This document shows positions 1 through 13,000 of a stretch of DNA of 64,000 nt, in pieces (position 1 is the first letter of the stretch; each line of letters starts with the position of its first letter). The DNA lies in NCBI GenBank assembly GCA_028554795.2, contig CM068839.1, forward strand, positions 44,699,117 to 44,763,116, read 5' to 3'. The translations under genes and the position numbers were made by a program. The notes below the pieces were generated by a model. The model was not told where the DNA came from, did not search any database, and saw only the letters and a list, made by a program, of their open reading frames with translations. The stretch comes from Sinohyriopsis cumingii (Eukaryota > Mollusca > Bivalvia > Unionida > Unionidae).

Positions 1-36
<36 letters not shown>
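1..36. repeat. (TC)n microsatellite
   Basis: The window opens in an uninterrupted TC dinucleotide run that probably continues to the left. It lies about 340 bp upstream of the SS18-like start codon, so it may be part of the promoter-proximal region as a polypyrimidine/GAGA-type tract. Any regulatory role is inference. Confidence 0.9.
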
Positions 37-38
<2 letters not shown>

Positions 39-379
39 TTTTCTTTCCATTTTTCTTTTTTCCCTTGTTTGCCACCCTTACAAAAGTGCCTCCCGGGGTG
101 ATTCTCCTTAGTTGCCCTCTGTTTGGTTCGACAGTGGTCGTCCTATTGACTTCTCATAATATTTCGCATGGTCCAAATCAGCCTGGCATTTGTTCTGAAT
201 CAGCGATCATTCATCATTTTGCGCTAAAAGCCGCTCAACACCGGAACTTGTGAAGTTTGATCATTCATTTTTTTGTACATTACAGCCATTACTTTAAGGG
301 ATGTGAACCAGTCTGACTCATAAACATCCGGTTTTGACGGCGCCATTTGTGTAAAACTGAAAATATTTCGACAAAGAAC
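37..379 (+). promoter_or_regulatory. Putative promoter / 5' UTR of the SS18-like gene
   Basis: This stretch sits directly before the start codon at 380 and contains no convincing TATA box. A GGCGCCATTTGTG segment at about 339-351 resembles a reversed YY1-type GCCAT core, a common feature of TATA-less housekeeping promoters, but one motif is weak evidence. The start context (AGAACATG, A at -3) is good. No transcription start can be fixed from sequence alone. Confidence 0.4.
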
Positions 380-454
380 ATGTCGATCGCATTTGTGCAA
401 CAACAACAGAAAGGAGGGAAGGGGTCTGCCCCTTCTACAGCCACTATTCAGAAG
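380..454 (+). CDS. SS18: SS18-like exon 1 (residues 1-25)
   Basis: It encodes the start of the SNH domain: MSIAFVQQQQ, then a short KGGKG basic patch, then STATIQK. The exon is exactly 25 codons (phase 0), and its end corresponds to the IQK / ML boundary of vertebrate SS18. The donor AAG|GTCGAA is weak after the GT, but any other GT nearby would break the family sequence. Confidence 0.9.
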
Positions 455-3400
455 GTCGAATATGTCAAAGAGTACAACAATGACAACTTTGTCGTCATGT
501 TGCGTTGTTTTAACTGTTCTTGCAGATGATTTGATTATAATGATAATATTTTTTAAATTATTTTAATTGCGTAAACTGAAAGTTATTTTTGAAAATAACT
601 AAAATAACAATTGTGTAGCATACACTCCAACCTTCCAGACAATGTTGCGGGTGGTTGGGGTTGGTACATAAGACTTAAAAAGTGTGTGGTCTCGTAGGGT
701 AACAGCGCGCGGCTTAAGTTCATTTCGAGCCAAAACTAGTTCGCTCACAGGGGCTCGTATCGTTGCTTACAATTGACCTGTCATACAAGTACTATATAAT
801 AACTACAAGGGAGGACACCTCTCCTTGCTCGCATGACCTTATTTAAGAATAAACGCTGATATTTCAAGCTACGCATTGCGTAGCTTAAAGCTCAATAAAT
901 TTGGTACCGATATTTAGCTCAGGCATTCGACTGTGTATCCTTATCGAAAGTTTGATTTAATATCATACCTTTAAGGAATGTAAAATCATTTTCCCATGCT
1001 ACTGCTGGACATGGCCATGATCGCGCCTGCTTAATAATGCAAGTGAGATCCCGCTGAATGGATAGTCAGAGTTTCCTCTGACCCATGTCCATTCACTGTC
1101 GAAAAGTTGGAATTTGCCGACACCATTTGGTAGCATGGGGTAGCCTCAGTGGCAATTAACTGTAGCATCTGCCCCATGGCAATAATTTTCCATGTGCAGT
1201 ACACTTAGTATACAGTGGATACAGACTAGAAGTATACAGTGGATACAGGTTAGGGGTTATGAGCATATATTATGGTGTCAAGAAAGGTTTCCCTTTTTTT
1301 ATTTCTTCATAAGACTGGAAATTGTGCACAGTGTTTTCATGGTAGGTTTGATAGTCAAAAATGATATTTTTCATGTGACACATCACAAGTCTAAGCTTTG
1401 TAAAATTTGACAAATAATTTATTTCCCTAGAATATCAAGTGAAAAAAATGAGAAAATAGAACTTATGGTTTTATGAATCAAATCCAAAAATAATCCAAGA
1501 ATTAAACAATAGAAATCCATGTAATAAAAAGTCCTGAATGAAACTGAGTTTGAATCCCGATGAAATACAAAATGGAAGATGATGTCTGTTGCAACCTCTG
1601 AAGTGCTGCAGTGTCAACAGTCTCTTGTTGAATCACAGAAAGTATTATTCCAGTTTTTGAATTCTTTATAAATTTTGATAAATTAATTTAGAGCACTAGG
1701 TAAAAGAATCACTTGAATTCAAAATAATTTGAAGAAAATAAAATAATTAGCCCAAACTGGACACAACATAAAACACCTTGATGCCTCAAGTGTTAAGGCA
1801 TGACTGACTATTCTTTCTCAAAACATTAGTAATAAGTCTAATTAAGACACAAAACAGATTCCCAGATGGGGGTCAACTGTCTAGAAATGGAAGTTTGTTA
1901 CATCATAAATATCGCATAGTCTAGGTATGACCTTGACTTGACTTAATAATTCTTACTCTGAGAAAGAATACAATTTTCTTTTTTACAGAAAAGTTGTTTA
2001 CTAAAACTGTTACTAATTCTGAATCAAGGTCAGAAACTAGATAGCGTTCCTGTTATTAGGTGTTTACCAATGAAAATTAAAAAAAGGCAGGTGAAACAGA
2101 ACTGAACTTAATTCTAAAAAAAAAAATTAAGTCCAATAGACAATATTACATTACAATGGCATGTAATGAAATAAAAGATTAAAACTGTCAGGTATTCTCT
2201 GTTGCCAGTTCTTAATGGCTTGACAGAAGAAGTAGATATAATTTTCAGTTGTTCAGTAAAACCTGTCTTGTGTGACCACACCTTCTGCCAACAAAAAGCG
2301 GTCACTCACAACAGGTTTACCATTTGTCAAGTTCAAAATTCAGATTTATGAAGGGAAAATTTGTACATGCATTTTTTTCTTTATTCATTGTTTTTGTCAG
2401 AATATTGCAATCATTTAATCTCTAGAAATTTTCTGTACCAGTTAAGATACACATCTGTCATAAAACATTTCCAGTTTTTGTATTTGTATGTTAGCATATT
2501 AATTATAAGATTGGTAAGGTAATATTTATTTATCCTTGTGGACTTACAATACAATATCTCATTGCTGGCTTTAAATAACTAAAAAAAAGTTGAAATTTAA
2601 CTTGAAATGATTAAAGTTCAAATGTTAAGATAATAGATTGCAAAAAAGTTTTAGTCTGAAATGATGTCAAGATGTTTACAATAGCTAATTGGAGTCTTGT
2701 GAAATTAATGTGAGCTGTCTAATTCTTGATTACAGTTAGGTTTCATTTGGTACCAATTTTGTCTGTGCATAAAGTTTAGAGCTTGATTACTTTTGTAAAA
2801 GTGGGATGCTTTCCTCTTTTTAAAAAAACGTAAATCTCATTGAAATCAACAGTTGCAGTTCCTCAGTTATTGACCTAAGTTGGCTGTAATGTGGTTGTAA
2901 ACTATGGTAACAACATGGGTTAACACTGTACCAGTGATCAATGTTCATTGAAAGGAAAAATCACATTAAGCCAAACATTGTTATATTGTTTGTCTGTTGT
3001 TGCACAGCCTTAATTACTTAAGTGTAAGAAAGAAGCGGTTTCTGTGCCACATATTGGCAATGTTATATCGTTATACTGTTGACTGGTCACATAAATTAAG
3101 TCCAGGTGTCGGTTCTGTATTACAGATGCTTGATGAAAACAACCAACTGATTCAAGCAATCACAGATTACCAGGCAAAGGGCAAAGCTGCAGAAAGTCTA
3201 CAGTAAGTACCTGTGTTTTTTCACAGACCATGAAAAGCAACTGAAGTTTGTCCTGCCAGGTTAGAAGGGCATTTGCAATGCATATTAATGTATAATAAAG
3301 AAATATAGCCAAATAATAAAAAGTAGTTGATCATCTGCAGTTTTAAGGAAAATAAAGGTATATGGCCAGTTAACCGAATGATGACAGAAAAATAGATTCA

Positions 3401-6400
3401 GCAATTATGCAAAGCCCATCAGTGGTCATCTTTTAAATAATATATGCAATGAATTAAGATCAAATTAAATGTAAATATTTATAAAAAAATGCAAGTGATT
3501 AAATCATGTTTTTGATAAAGTGTATGCAATACCTCCAAGCCAGATTTCATTTCTTTTTATATTTAACTTTCACTTCTTTTAAGGGTCTAAACTTGTTAAG
3601 CAATTTGTTCATAGGCAGTTTGTTTACTTAAACAACTGGGCATATTTGGTGAGTGAAAGTCGGGTTGTGATGTCTCTCCAGGCTAAGATGACCTGTATAA
3701 AACACAAGTAACTGGCAGAACAATCACTGTTTGGGAAAATCGAGCAGATTACCCTGAGGTCTTTAACTCAGTCGGCCCCAATTCCGTCTGTACGCGTGAT
3801 CCAGTTTTTGCATTAAATGGCTGATCCTGTCTGTAGTTGTGGTTTGTTTTCTGCCATTAATGGCTGATCCCGTCTCCAGTTGTGGTGAATGTGTGTTAGA
3901 TACGTCTCTCATTGGTTACAAATGTTTTTTTTCTCCAAGAATCAGACCAATATTAAACCAGTCAGAAATGATTTTACTTTCGTTTCTGCAAATTTGAATT
4001 GTTCACAAGCCAAGGGCTACTAATTGAGAGCAGGTTCACTTCATGTGTTCTGTTCATGAAAAATCGTAAATGATGGCAGATGTAAGAGTGTTTCTTTATG
4101 ACAATGAGAGCAAAAATAAAGAGTTTCTCAGGTTTGATCTCATAAATATTGAGCATGCAGAGGATAGATATGTTTGGCAGTTGGATATTTTGCGAGATTT
4201 AGATTCGGACATAGAAGTTTCTGAGATTGAATCGTCAGAAGAAGAGGATACTGATAGCGATGATGCTAGGGCTGATGACATATTTCTAAAAATGTTGCAC
4301 ATAATTTTGTATATAGTGGATAAATAAGTTGTGAAAGACTTGGGTAAATAGGGAAAAAATACATCACTGTGTAGACAAATTCATTTAGAATAATTGGTGA
4401 AAATGTTGTGGTTTTTTATTAAATATAAAAAGAGAAATTAAGGTAAGAGTGAATGCATGTGCATGATGTTTACAAAATTTTCCAAATAGGTAAAAACTGT
4501 CTGGGGCACAAGCAACTAGACACAGCTTAGTGCTGCTGGGGCATAGCAGCAGTGATACTGATAACAGTGCTGGGGCTGAATGAGTTAAAAGTCTTTGAAA
4601 TTTGAAATAAACCCAAACATTTTAATTTCTTTCTATAATCACAAATAAAATTGTCCAAGGTTGTTAGATTCGGATGTGTAGAGTTTTTCTGGTTTCTTTC
4701 TTTTGATAACCCATTCAGTTTCACTTCATCATTAAACAATGTTGTAGTATTTTGCATTTGCTGTTTTCTCATATAACATAACTTCTATACAAAATGTTAG
4801 CGAAAAGAGGTCTTGGAAATCTATGTTTGTTGTCTTTGAAAGTTTGGGAAAAGTCTTTGAATTTATCATTCAGAATTCTGTATGAACCCTGAGATAATAT
4901 GAACTGGTGGGGAATGATGCCCTAGTGATTTAGTGATTTACATCTACGATAGAAATCTGAATCACACACAGACACACACGCACATTTAAAGAGAACAAAA
5001 CAAAAATCTTCTTTCTCACCACATAAAGTGATTTCTTTATTAAAATTATGCTCATCAAACCTCAAAAATGGCTGTCTTGAATGCTATCCTGAAAATCTTT
5101 AATGCCTATTTCTCCTGAATGGATAGTCTTTTCAGTTTTTTATTATTTACTGGAATACTGTTATAGCAATATGCAGCTGATATGAACAGAAATGGTGCAA
5201 ATCTATCTTCCAACATGGCACAATAGTGGCCACTTTACAAAATCTTGTTATCACTACTACCTGTGTATGCATTGTGGCACTGACTTGTAGTTTTCACTTT
5301 AGCACTTCTTGCAGTATTGGTTCAGAATGAAAGTGGTGCAGACAGAGATGGTTTCAGTATTCAGCAAGTGAAAATATAGTCGGAAGAAACAGTGTTATAT
5401 TGGATTTCTGGAAATTCTTTTCAGCCAGTAGAAAAGGGACTATTATTAATTGCACTGTCAGCACATTATATGGTTATATCATGTACAGAAAATGGCAGCT
5501 ATGGGCCTTTCCCAAGGACACGTTTTGGCAAACTGGGCAAGTTTGAAACCTGCAAATCTTAGATTATAATGCTCTTCCATCTGAGCCATAATGGCTCTTG
5601 GCATATTAGTGTCTGTGCTATTCATAGGTAGGTACATATTATGCACAAGAAATATGGTTAAGTTTTTGTAGATTTTGAGATGGGGAAAGTGTTCATTGAA
5701 GGTGTTACATTCATTGTCAGTGTTATTTTAGACATTTGTTTGTGTTTTCTATTGTAGGTACCAACAGATGCTGCATAGAAACTTGGTTTATTTGGCCACA
5801 CTAGCAGATGCCAATCAAAATATTCAAGCCCTGCTACCAGTAAGTCAGCCTTACACCATATCAGACTTTTCATTATCTCTTCAAGTAGCCAGCTCAGACT
5901 GAAAAATACAAGACGGGATCAGTGCAACAAGATTAAAAGGAAATGTTAAATTTGTTAAAGTAAATTTTCAAGTTGACTGCTAAAGATTTTTTTTTTTGGT
6001 CAGCTATCTTTGGCTTCAATAAAACTACTTCCTAATGTTGATTTTGCATGGCCAGACGTACATTTTTCTTCTGGTTTTCTTGGGCCAGTTGTTTTTCATT
6101 GACACATTGCAATTTGATGATGCCTTATCATGGCACATCATGCTTCAGTGTCATTATTATATTAAACAGGGGCCGCGAGTGGCCGAGTGGTCTAAAGCGC
6201 TCACCATTCCGGATCACTGCCATCTCACCTCTGTCTGCGTGGGTTCGAGTCCAAGACTCGGCTAGCGTGGGCATGTGGGAAAGCCTGCCAGTAGCTTCTT
6301 GTGGGTCGGTGGTTCTTCCCTGGGTTTTCCAGGGTTCTTCCTCCACCAGTTATACTGGCCGCCATGTATAGCCTATCTTGTGCTGAAAAATGGCATTAAA

Positions 6401-6983
6401 CCCTAGAACAACAACAACAACAATATTAAACAACATTTTTATTTTTGGCACGTTAAAGAAGTAGAATATTAAATGCACAACTAATGTACTTATTTTTACT
6501 CTCCTGTGGGTAAAAAGTGTACGAGAAAAATAATGTTGAGGTTGGCACCAGTTCAAAGAACACTTGTTCTTGGACATGCATTATTTGCCCTCTGCTTGAC
6601 AGAGCCTTATAACTCATGATAGGATGTAATCGCACAGCTGGAATAACCTTGTCTCGATGCCAACCCCCAGAAAGATTCTTATAGTCTCTTCACAGTGTTC
6701 TGACTGTCATCTGCTTCAGACCATTCTGAATTGTACACCACCTTCAATCATGGAAAACATTTACTTGGCACTATTACAATCAAGCTCAGATTTATTTAAT
6801 CCTTTCATGTATTATAAGTTTCAAACCATAACTTGCTCCATTTCTGCAAGACTTTTGCAATTTGGAAAATTTAGTTTGAGTGCAATGTTAAAACCATGCT
6901 ATTTTTTGGTTTGTGAGATGGAGCAGCCTGATGAATATTGTACAGTATGGTGATATTTTCAAAACTCTTGTTCAAAAATAAGT

Positions 6984-7050
<67 letters not shown>

Positions 7051-10000
7051 GCCAGTGTAAAATAAAATTATATATTGAGTGGAATATATCACAAATAATT
7101 TGACAACTTACTATTTGTCCTAATTGAATCCATTAAAATCCATAATGCTTTAAATTCATATATATGATAAATCCATAGATTCAATTATATGTCATGTACC
7201 AATATAAAAAGAATAGCTCAGAATGCTCATTCCACACATTTAAAAAATAAACGGTGAAAGTTAAGTCCACATTTTTGTGACTCACAGTATCCTATAAATA
7301 TCTCTATATGTTGTCACTGCTCTAGTGGTTAGAGTGTCCACCTCATATGCGGGAGGTCATGGGTTCGATACCCGGTCAAGTCATACCAAAGACTTACAAA
7401 AATGGTGCTAACAGCTGCCTCGCTTGGTGCTCAGCATTAAGAGGTTAGTGTTAGGACTGGTTGGCCTGGTGTCTGGATAATGTGACTGGGTATGACATCA
7501 TGCTACATGTCTGCAGCATGATGCCCCAGTGCTAGACGTCACTAAAAACTGTCCCACTGCAGACGTCGTAGCAATATGACTGAATGTTTTTAAAGATACA
7601 TTAAAAATCCAAATCACACACACACACTATCTTGCACTATCTAATGTCATCTGGTACAAAGTCCAAGAATTCATCCTCATTGTCTGATAAGTTCTGAAAT
7701 TCTTATGGTCTAGTCTTTGTAATTGACGTCATCTAGTCATTGTCCAACTCATGTTGCATCGATGTAATTGTCACATGCAAGTGCTTATGTAGGGACAGCT
7801 TGGGCTCTGTCAGTAACACTTTGATCATAAAGTTGGTGAAATCTTTTAACGGCTGCTACTGAACATGTGTCAGTTCTGTGGAAAGATCAAAAGGAGTTCA
7901 AATAACCACCCTCAATTACTTGCCATTGATCAAGTATCGAACTCACAGATTGATTATGATGTCATGTGGGAAAACAAAGCGGATGCTGCATTTGTAAGCC
8001 AAGGGATTATACATACAGAATAAGTCATAGAAGTCTTTTGGTACTGAAAAAAAATACATTAAATCCATGGCTTAATCAAAAAGATTGAACTTGAAAACAA
8101 AGTGATTGCTGCCTTTACAAGCCATAGGCTTAGAAAACTTGGGAAATATGAAATCAAAAGGGAGTTTCTTTAGCAATGTGGTCGCCATATTTGCTTGGGC
8201 CAATCTATGTTTTCAAGAAACAGATATTATGTAGTTCACTATCTTTGAAAATCATGGGGCCCTGAATGGTCTAGAGCGCTTACCTTTACGGATCACTGCC
8301 ATCTCACCTCTGTCTACGTGGGTTTCAAGTCTCAGGCTTGGCCAATGTGGGTGTGTGAAAAAGCTTGCTGGTAGCTTCTTGTGGGTCATTGGTTATTTCT
8401 GGGGTTTTCCTGGGTTCTTCCTCCACCATTAATACTGGCTGCCATGTATAGCCTATCTTGTGCTGAAAAATGGCACTAAACCCTACAACAACAACTATCT
8501 TTGAAAATCTCAATAATTCTGTAAATTTTGGATTTGTTTCTTTGAACACATGTATACAAGAGTTCCTCCAATTTATTTGTTCATTGCAAATATTGGATGC
8601 AGACACAGTTTTTACAGAAATGGACTGTTCTAGGAAAATGAAATGAACAGTGAGCAGCCTGTTTGCTTGTTTACATCAGAAACTTCTGTTTGTTGTTTTT
8701 GTATGGTTTAATGCCATTTTTCAGCACAAGATAGTCTATACATGTCGACCAGTATAATTTGAAGAACCTGGGGAAAACCACGGAATGAACCATCTACCCA
8801 TGAGAAGCTACCGGCAAGCTTTCTCACATACCCACATTGGCCAAATCAGAGACTTGAACCCATGCAGATGGAGGTGAGATGGCAGTGATCCGTAACAGTA
8901 AAGTTTTAGACCACTCAGGCACTTCTGTTTGCATTAAAACATCACAAAGTTGACATTGTTAGGTACCCTTTGTAGTCAGGTTAGAAATTATATATCAGTG
9001 AGTGATATGACTAAGCTTTGTACATTTTTTATATTGATGATGCTTTTCTTTTTTTATATAAATCAGTTGGGGGTACAAACAGGCTCGAAGGTACGCGAGG
9101 ACTGTAGTCTGTATGTGGACAACAGAGCAGACCTATTCATTTTTTATGTAACTACGTAGCCATTACTCTGGTTTGATACATGCAAAAATGTTTTAATTTG
9201 TGATGTCAAAATGTTTATCCATATATAATACACCAAGCATTTATTATATAAGGAAAGGCCTAGCAACAGAAAACACCATACCAACAGTAAAATTTTATGT
9301 TTAAAGATCACTATGATCATAAGAAATCTTTTCACAGCTATAAAAACAAAACAGAAAGAAATTTGCAGCTGACTGCCTTTAAATAAGAAAGTTGTTGTTT
9401 TGTAAGAAGGATACCTAAGGGACGTATATTTAGATGGAATACATTTATAAGGAGTTTCTTATTAAAACAATTGTGGTGGAAGAACCTTAATACAATGGTC
9501 TCATTCTGTCTTCTGTACTGTCTTTGTATAGAATTCTTTTCATGTTCCTTGGATTGTATTTGCAGCCCCCAGGGCAGACTAGCCAATCAGGGCAGCAGAA
9601 CCCACAAATGAACCAGATGAGACCACCAGGCAGTATGCCAAACCAGTTGCCTCCAGGTATACTATCCACAATAAATCATCCATACACAGTAAGCCTGTTT
9701 AATTAAGCCTTTAATTTTGTTTACATTTGTCACCATTGGTAGCAGTTTGAAATCTTATCATTATATGAAACTTATTTCAGATTTGAGATGTGATATTCTT
9801 TTTTTTTTTTTTGCCAATTGTGGTGTCAAGTTTTGGCTTCGATTGAGGTCAAGTTACATAGGATTTCAGTTAGGTTTAAAATACTTGTCTTCACTTCTTA
9901 TTTTGTAATTTGTCCGTTAAGCATCACCCTTGACTGTGTGACAGTCCATAAAAAGTTAACAGTCAACATATATTAGTACTCATTTTTAGTTCTGCTGGCC

Positions 10001-13000
10001 ATTCACCAGAAGAGCTTATGTGATGGTCCATCATCCATCATCCATCCATACGTTAGCACAAGTTTGTTATCACCACTCCTCCTAAACTGTTTGGAGGATT
10101 GCCTTGAAACTTTATCCACACATTCGTCCCATGGTCTAATTGGTCCGAAATGAAAATGTTACTGATATGATCGCCAAGATGGCCACTATAGCAATCTTGA
10201 AAATTGCTACTCCTGCATGATGGTGATATCAGCTTTGAAGCAAGAGCAAGATTTTGTCTGAAAACTGATATAGGTCCACTAGTGAGACAAATCTGAAGGA
10301 TAGTTGAAACCGATGAAAAGTCACAAATATAGGCCTCTTGTAACTAGAAACTGATGGAGCCAATCCCTCTATCCAGTGGAGATCACTCGCATCTTCTGTT
10401 TTGGCAAGCAAATGACTTCTTGGAACTTTCATTACTAAAACAAGCTGAATGATGTGGTAAACATCTTTCTTAGCTTTGGAGGGTTGGATTTGCAAGGTAG
10501 TGGATGTGCCCCTAGTAGATTGACTGTGGTGGCCATCTTGAAAATCTTATCAATCCTCCTCTTGCATGGATGGTCATATCAGCTTTGGCTTTTCACTGAA
10601 AAATTTATGAAGTGTAGTTGGTTTCAAAATGTAAAATTGTGCTGATTTGATGTCCAATATGGCTTCCACAGCAGTCATCTTGAAAATCTTGTGATAACTA
10701 CACCTCCAGAATGGATGGTAATATCAACACAAGGTTCTCACTAAAAGGCTGCTTTTGATATATAGTTGGTGCTGAATAAAAATGGTGCCAATATGACATC
10801 CAAATTGGCTGAAACAGTGGCAATCTTGAATATATCGCTACTCCTGTTGAATGAATGACTGAATTGCTATATCAGCATGGGGTTCTCACCAAAAGATGTC
10901 TGATGAAGTCCACTGTGTCCTAAATGAAAAGGATGCTAATCTGACTTGCAATATATGTACCACAGCAGCTAGTTATTGCCTAAAAGAATTGGAGATGGTT
11001 TCAACAGTCAACAATTAAAAGGAATAAATGGTCTTACTTTGTATTCTTGGAAATTCTTTTTGACCAGTAGAGCATCAGTCTTGTTATCTGATTTGCCTGG
11101 CACACAAGAGTTCAAGTGCCTCGGTCAAAAACTTATTTTTAGACATAGGTTGTTCTGTCAGCTTGTATGATATGCTTTAGATGGCTTAGATGTTAGAACT
11201 AGGGATTGAACCTGTGACCACAGAAGTGAAATGGGAGAGCATTATGGATGTGTCATCCAAGTCTCTATTATGACTGTTGCAAGCTTTGCAGTTAAACCCA
11301 TTGATCTAGTCTGTATACTTGCTTTATTATTTTTTAAAGAAAATCAGGGTCTAGTGGCATGGAAGTTATACTGAAGATATTGTGAAATTATATTGCTGGA
11401 AGTTTATTTTAATTGCCTGGAATAACTTTTGTTCAGCAGTGTTAATTTTGTAAATGACACACAGGTCAATCCATTTGCAAAGAGGGAAACTGAAATTGAA
11501 TACTAAATTCCAAAGCTTTGAGGCTAAATCTGGACATCAGCAAGTGTGTGTCAAAAGTTTGAAGTGTCAGATCTTTTTACTGAAGTGTTACTTTGTTTCA
11601 ACCTGAAGGCCAAGGGGGTATGAATAGCAGTCCTGCCAGTAACCAAGCCAGCTACATGGGGGGAGTGGGATATCCCCAGCAGGGATCCCAGATTCCCCCA
11701 CAGCAGCACCAATCTGGTAACCATGGAAACAACCCTATGACACAAAGCTCATACAGTGAGTCAACATGTACAGTCATCTGGCGTGGTGTGGTGTGGTGTT
11801 GCATGCAATCCATATCATATTATAGTTGTGCATCCTCATATAAAATATTTAATCACCCATTTTTTTTTTCAAATACATCGCCTGATCATACTATATTAGG
11901 AGTACATCCACTAGTACCTTGCAGATCTAACCCTCCAAAGCTAAGAAAGCTGTTTACAACATCATTCACTGTTTTAGTAACAACAGTTCAAAGAAGTCAT
12001 TTGGTTGCTAAGACAGAAGCAAGACGAGAGTGATCTCATTTGGATAAAGGAATTGGCACCAGATCCCATTAGTTTCTAGACTTTTTGGCCTCAGGTCTAA
12101 GGCAGACCGATCTGAACTGCACACAGACAGGCAAACCTTTGCAAAAAGTAGGGTAAGATGGGCCTTTGGAATAAAAAAGTGGTCTGGATATGAAAATGAT
12201 GGGTCCATTAATCAAAAACAAAAAAAGAACTCACACTTTTACCCTTCTGCTTGTGCGCAAGTGAAATAGCCAATGAAAAATGACGTTTCTAACAACTGGG
12301 CTTTAGGTTAACCGGAAATATCTTGGGAGTCTATGTATTAGGATGTATTCAGAAATAGCCCCCTAAAATGTGTTTCCTTCTCAAATTTGAGGCGAAAATG
12401 ATAAAAACTTCCAGGGGTTAATGAGTAAATAATCCAGAAAAGCTAGTGAACTTAGAGATAATAGGAGTAGTTCCTTAAAACTATACTCTTAAAAACAGGA
12501 TTACTCCAGTGTATGAATCTACTTATATATGTTTTTCTGTTTATTATTGCTCTGGTTATTGTTAATTTTCTGTTCATAGGAAGACAGGAGGACAAAATTG
12601 GCAGTTTTTTTCTGTGTGATTTCTGTTTATTATTTGTTAGAGATTCATAATGTGATGCATGCTGTTTTATAAGCTGTATTTCTACATTGTCTCAATCTGT
12701 TGCATTGCAATGAAAAATGAATGATTATAGTCAATACATTCATTGGTAGAAATAAATATGTTGACACTAAGTGTATAGATAACTTGGGGTCAGATTAATG
12801 ACACTTGGGCAAGTTTGATTTCCAGTGTTCCTTTACAGGAGTTATGACCCCTGGTTACCTGCCCTCTTGGCTTTGGTTTCCACAGCATTCCTTTACAGAG
12901 CCTTGTTGCATTTCAACCACATTTGGTATGCAGCTTCACGTTGATGAGACCCTGGTCAAATTGAATTTCAGATGTTCCACATTAAGGTTCAGAAGTTGTT

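Noticed and set aside
4070-4327. 85-codon acidic frame as an independent gene
   Set aside because: It lies inside the TTAA-bounded piggyBac-like element and is better explained as its transposase remnant.
6169-6262. Possible tRNA-Leu/Ser gene
   Set aside because: A and B boxes are good, but the sequence is the head of a SINE with a target duplication and several copies.
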